This document shows positions 32,941-35,765 of a stretch of DNA of 35,765 nucleotides, piece by piece; position 1 is the stretch's first letter; the number at the start of each line of letters is the position of its first letter. Under the pieces are notes generated by a model. The model ran no database searches, had not been told where the DNA came from, and saw only the letters and a list, made by a program, of their open reading frames with translations. Origin of the DNA: Anaerolineae bacterium (lineage in GTDB: Bacteria; Chloroflexota; Anaerolineae; B4-G1); the NCBI GenBank assembly GCA_026418995.1, contig JAOAAG010000094.1, forward strand, positions 1 through 35,765. The letters run 5' to 3'. A program made the position numbers and the translations under genes.

Positions 32941-34572
32941 GTGAAGACACGCGTCATATTCTATCTATCTGCCGTATTGTTACTCGGTCTGATCGCTGCC
33001 TGCGGGCGCGCGCCTGCGCCGATGGCCCCCCCATCCGCGCCGACAGAGACCGTGCCGGCGCCGGTCACGCGCACCGAACTGACCTTGGCCGTCGGCGGCG
33101 AGCGCGAGGAAGGATATGACCCCACCACCGGCTGGGGGCGCTACGGCTCGCCATTGTTCCAGAGCACCCTGCTCACGCGCGATAATGACCTGCGCATCGT
33201 CCCCGACCTGGCCGAAAGTTACCAGGTCAGCGACGACGGGCTGGTGTGGACGGTCAAAATCCGTCGCGACGTCAAATTCTCCGACGGACATCCGCTCACG
33301 GCAGCGGATGTGGCCTATACCTTCAATGCTGCAGGTGGTAGCGCCAGCGTAGTTGACCTGACCCAGCTTGAATCGGCCACCGCACTCGACGAGTACACGG
33401 TCGAGCTGCGTCTCAAGCAACCCCAGAGCACCTTCGTCAATCGCCTGATCACTCTGGGCATCGTGCCGCAGCATGCGCACGGCCCTGACTATGGCCGCAA
33501 TCCCATCGGCTCCGGGCCGTACAAACTCGTGCGCTGGGATGAGGGCCAGCAATTGATCGTTGAAGCGAACCCTTATTACTATGGCCGAAAGCCTCACTTT
33601 CAGCGGTTAGTCTTTCTATTTCTCGATGAGGATGCGGCCTTTGCGGCCGCCAAGGCCGGGCAGGTGCAGGTTGTCTCCGTCCCGCCTGCGCTGGGCAAGC
33701 AGACGGTGCCCGGTATGCGCGTCCTGCCCGTCAAGAGCGTGGACAATCGTGGCATCATGTTCCCTATGGTGCCCGACACTGGCGCCAGGACGGATGATGG
33801 GTACCCCATCGGCAACGACGTCACCTCTGACCTTGCCATCCGCCAGGCGATTAACTACGCGGTGGATCGCCAGGCGCTGGTAGACGGCGTGCTCGAAGGT
33901 TTCGGCGCACCAGCCTATGGACCGGTGGACGGCCTGCCCTGGTGGGAGCCGGCTACTGCCATCAAGGACAATGACCTGGACAAAGCCCGTCAAATCCTGA
34001 CCGATGGTGGCTGGGCCGACACCGACGGCGACGGGGTGCTGGAAAAGAACGGCCTGCGCGCCGAATTCACCCTGGTCTATCCCGCCACAGACAGCACGCG
34101 CCAGGCCCTGGCTCTGGCCGTAGCCGATATGGTCAAGCCTCTGGGCATCGTGATCAACGTCGAGGGCAAGAGCTGGGATGAGATACAGACTTTGATGCAC
34201 AGCAACGCCGTGCTGTTCGGCTGGGGCAGTCACGACCAGACCGAGATGTACAATCTCTACCACAGTAAGATGGGCGGGCAGGGCTGGTACAATACCGGAT
34301 TCTACAGCAACCCCACGGTAGACGGTTATCTCGACCGCGCGCTGACCGCGATCACTGAAGCTGACGCCATCCCTTACTGGAAGAAAGCGCAGTGGGACGG
34401 GACGACCGGGTTCTCCGCCCTGGGCGACGCGGCCTGGGCCTGGCTGGTCAATCTGGATCATGTGTACTTTGTGAGCGAGTGCCTGGATGTGGGAAAGCAG
34501 CGTGTGCAACCCCACGGCCACGGCTGGCCGATCACGGCCAATATCGTTGAATGGACGTGGACCTGCCCGTGA
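32941..34572 (+). CDS. ABC transporter substrate-binding lipoprotein, nickel/peptide family (NikA-like)
   Basis: 543 residues, family 5 extracellular solute-binding protein. A lipoprotein signal peptide ends at LIAAC (lipid-modified Cys21), followed by a Pro/Ala-rich linker. Motifs: PDLAESYQVSDDGLVWTVKIR, VKFSDGHPLTAADVAYTFN, NPIGSGPYKLVRW, LFLDEDAAFAAAKAGQV, IRQAINYAVDRQALVDGVL. A DTDGDGVLEKNG loop looks calcium-binding. The C-terminal QPHGHGWP (about 523-530) gives histidines suited to metal binding. I recognise this subgroup as one commonly annotated for nickel; peptide transport remains possible. GTG start with AGGGAGGGAG just upstream. The permease gene overlaps its stop, and the neighbourhood (cooT, FmdE) favours nickel. 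Confidence 0.88.
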   Translation: MKTRVIFYLSAVLLLGLIAACGRAPAPMAPPSAPTETVPAPVTRTELTLAVGGEREEGYDPTTGWGRYGSPLFQSTLLTRDNDLRIVPDLAESYQVSDDGLVWTVKIRRDVKFSDGHPLTAADVAYTFNAAGGSASVVDLTQLESATALDEYTVELRLKQPQSTFVNRLITLGIVPQHAHGPDYGRNPIGSGPYKLVRWDEGQQLIVEANPYYYGRKPHFQRLVFLFLDEDAAFAAAKAGQVQVVSVPPALGKQTVPGMRVLPVKSVDNRGIMFPMVPDTGARTDDGYPIGNDVTSDLAIRQAINYAVDRQALVDGVLEGFGAPAYGPVDGLPWWEPATAIKDNDLDKARQILTDGGWADTDGDGVLEKNGLRAEFTLVYPATDSTRQALALAVADMVKPLGIVINVEGKSWDEIQTLMHSNAVLFGWGSHDQTEMYNLYHSKMGGQGWYNTGFYSNPTVDGYLDRALTAITEADAIPYWKKAQWDGTTGFSALGDAAWAWLVNLDHVYFVSECLDVGKQRVQPHGHGWPITANIVEWTWTCP

Positions 34573-35567
34573 CGCCCTACGCAGCGGAGTTATTGACATT
34601 CCTGGGTCGTAAGCTGGCGCGTCTGGTGCTGCTCCTGGGAGCGCTCTCTGTGGTCTCTTTTACGCTGGTCAGTTTGTCGCCTTTCGACCCGGTAAATGCC
34701 TATGTGGGCGCCGACATGCTGCTGGTCGGGCCGGAGCAGCGGGCGCGGATCGCTGAACGGTGGGGGTTGAACGACCCGCCGGTAGAGCGCTACCTGCGCT
34801 GGCTGGGACGTGTGGTACAGGGCGATCTGGGTGTCTCGCTCATCTATCGGCAGCCGGTGGCGCGCGTGATTGGACAGCGTTTTCTAGCCTCGCTCGGCCT
34901 GATGGCGACGGCCTGGGCCATCTCCGGCGTGCTGGGCTTTGGCCTGGGTGTGCTGGCCGGCGCGCGCGCCGGCTCCCCTTTCGACCGTGTGGTGCGTTGG
35001 CTGGCCTACCTGCTGGCCTCCACGCCCACTTTTTGGCTGGCGTTGCTGCTGCTGATCGTCTTTTCGGTGACGCTCAAGTGGACGCCGATCTGCTGCGCTG
35101 GCCCGCCGGGCGTTCCGGCGGAAGAGGTGACGCTGCTCCAGCGCCTGCATCACCTGCTCTTGCCGGCGGGCACGCTCAGCATTCTGGGCATTGCCAACGT
35201 GACGCTGCACACCCGCCAAAAATTGATCGGTGTGCTGAACAGCGACTATGTGCTCTATGCGCGCGCTCAGGGCGAGACGCCGCGTGGGGTGATCTGGCTG
35301 CATGGCCTGCGCAACATTGCCCTGCCAGCCGTCACGCTCCAGTTCGCCTCGCTGAGCGAACTGTTCGGCGGCTCGGTGCTGGCCGAGCAGGTGTTCGCCT
35401 ATCCCGGGCTCGGCCAGGCCACCACTCAGGCCGGGCTACGCGGCGATGTGCCGCTCCTGCTGGGGATCGTGCTCTTTAGCGCCGTCTTTGTCTTTGTCGG
35501 GAACACGCTGGCCGACCTGGTGTACCGGCTGCTGGACCCGCGCATCCGTCTGGGGGATTCACTATGA
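34569..35567 (+). CDS. ABC transporter permease (NikB/DppB-type)
   Basis: About 332 residues with six hydrophobic helices. KLARLVLLLGALSVVSFTLVSLSPFDPV at the N-terminus, then YLRWLGRVVQGDLGVSLIYRQPV, TFWLALLLLIVFSV and the cytoplasmic coupling (EAA-type) loop LHGLRNIALPAVTLQFASLSELFGGSVLAEQVFAYPGLG. It forms the channel with the next permease. GTG at 34569 overlaps the upstream stop as GTGA and is preferred; an in-frame ATG at 34551 would overlap the binding-protein gene by 22 nt. A CCAG motif (ICCAGPPG) lies in a periplasmic loop. Confidence 0.9.
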   Translation: MTPYAAELLTFLGRKLARLVLLLGALSVVSFTLVSLSPFDPVNAYVGADMLLVGPEQRARIAERWGLNDPPVERYLRWLGRVVQGDLGVSLIYRQPVARVIGQRFLASLGLMATAWAISGVLGFGLGVLAGARAGSPFDRVVRWLAYLLASTPTFWLALLLLIVFSVTLKWTPICCAGPPGVPAEEVTLLQRLHHLLLPAGTLSILGIANVTLHTRQKLIGVLNSDYVLYARAQGETPRGVIWLHGLRNIALPAVTLQFASLSELFGGSVLAEQVFAYPGLGQATTQAGLRGDVPLLLGIVLFSAVFVFVGNTLADLVYRLLDPRIRLGDSL

Positions 35568-35765
35568 GGCTGTGGCAAGCGGTATGGGGCAATCGTCGCC
35601 GCCGGACGCTGTGGATGGCTCTGTCAAGTCTTGCGCTGCTGATCGGTATCGTGGTGCTGGGCCAGGTCTTGGGCACCAGGGGACTGGAAACGCACCTGGA
35701 AGAACGGAATCGGCCCCCGTGCCTGGCCCATCCCTTTGGTACCGATTGGATGGGGCGGGATATGC
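35564..35765 (+). CDS. ABC transporter permease (NikC/DppC-type), 5' part, cut by contig end
   Basis: The first 67 codons of the second permease. The start ATG overlaps the stop of the first permease (ATGA). One hydrophobic helix (TLWMALSSLALLIGIVVLGQVLG) is followed by CLAHPFGTDWMGRDM, the hallmark N-terminal motif of DppC/NikC permeases. The remainder, and the expected two ATPase genes, are off the contig. Confidence 0.88.
   Translation, partial: MRLWQAVWGNRRRRTLWMALSSLALLIGIVVLGQVLGTRGLETHLEERNRPPCLAHPFGTDWMGRDM

Overview
The window is a GC-rich, gene-dense bacterial contig, probably from a metagenome. Gene content and protein flavour (a three-part acyl-CoA carboxylase, DUF2079 glycan-type membrane protein, SagB-type oxidoreductase, nickel-transporter-type binding protein) suggest an uncultivated member of the Chloroflexota (Anaerolineae-like). 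That assignment is inference from protein style; no rRNA or marker tree is available here. The first 19 bases are a Nextera transposase mosaic end, so the left edge is a sequencing artefact and the first gene is truncated by the contig boundary.

Layout. (1) 20-4175, plus strand: tail of one KAS II gene, a membrane-anchored NERD-like protein, a DUF2079 membrane protein and an AGE-family sugar 2-epimerase. (2) 4278-5699, minus strand: a membrane-anchored SagB/nitroreductase-type flavoprotein and two tandem tRNA-Ala genes (CGC, GGC) behind a good sigma70-type promoter. (3) 5932-12563, plus: a fatty-acid initiation and carboxylation operon, fabF-fabH-carboxyltransferase-bioY-accC-BCCP, with a folded intergenic RNA candidate between bioY and accC. 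(4) 12884-15489: a promoter, then a REC-GAF-histidine kinase and an OmpR-type response regulator. (5) 15509-20755: glnS, a zinc-finger pRiA4b ORF-3-like protein, gltX and an orphan MalK-type ATPase. (6) 20795-21670, minus: an EamA transporter, followed by a block of alternating inverted repeats. (7) 22185-29690, plus: a catabolic run (sugar-phosphate isomerase-like protein, GlcD-type oxidase, ornithine-cyclodeaminase-like protein, EamA exporter, DAO-type oxidase, proC, MFS transporter). (8) 29703-35765, plus: a probable nickel module with DUF3842, CooT, a 92-residue unknown, an extended SDR, an FmdE protein with extra domains, and the start of a nickel/peptide-type ABC transporter that runs off the contig.

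How the parts fit. Block 3 makes and uses malonyl-CoA (or a related acyl-CoA) and includes the biotin importer its carboxylase needs. Block 7 looks like import and oxidation of amino-acid or cyclic-imine compounds together with a 2-hydroxyacid. Block 8 joins a nickel-binding small protein, an FmdE protein and a nickel-type importer, suggesting nickel supply to an enzyme encoded elsewhere.

Non-coding highlights: a 33-nt double palindrome present at two gene junctions with a compensated base change (19485 and 24477); a group of hairpins with TGAA/TGGA loops placed on both sides of cooT; a 95-nt three-way-junction candidate between bioY and accC; and several well-formed -10/-35 promoters with 16-17 nt spacers.
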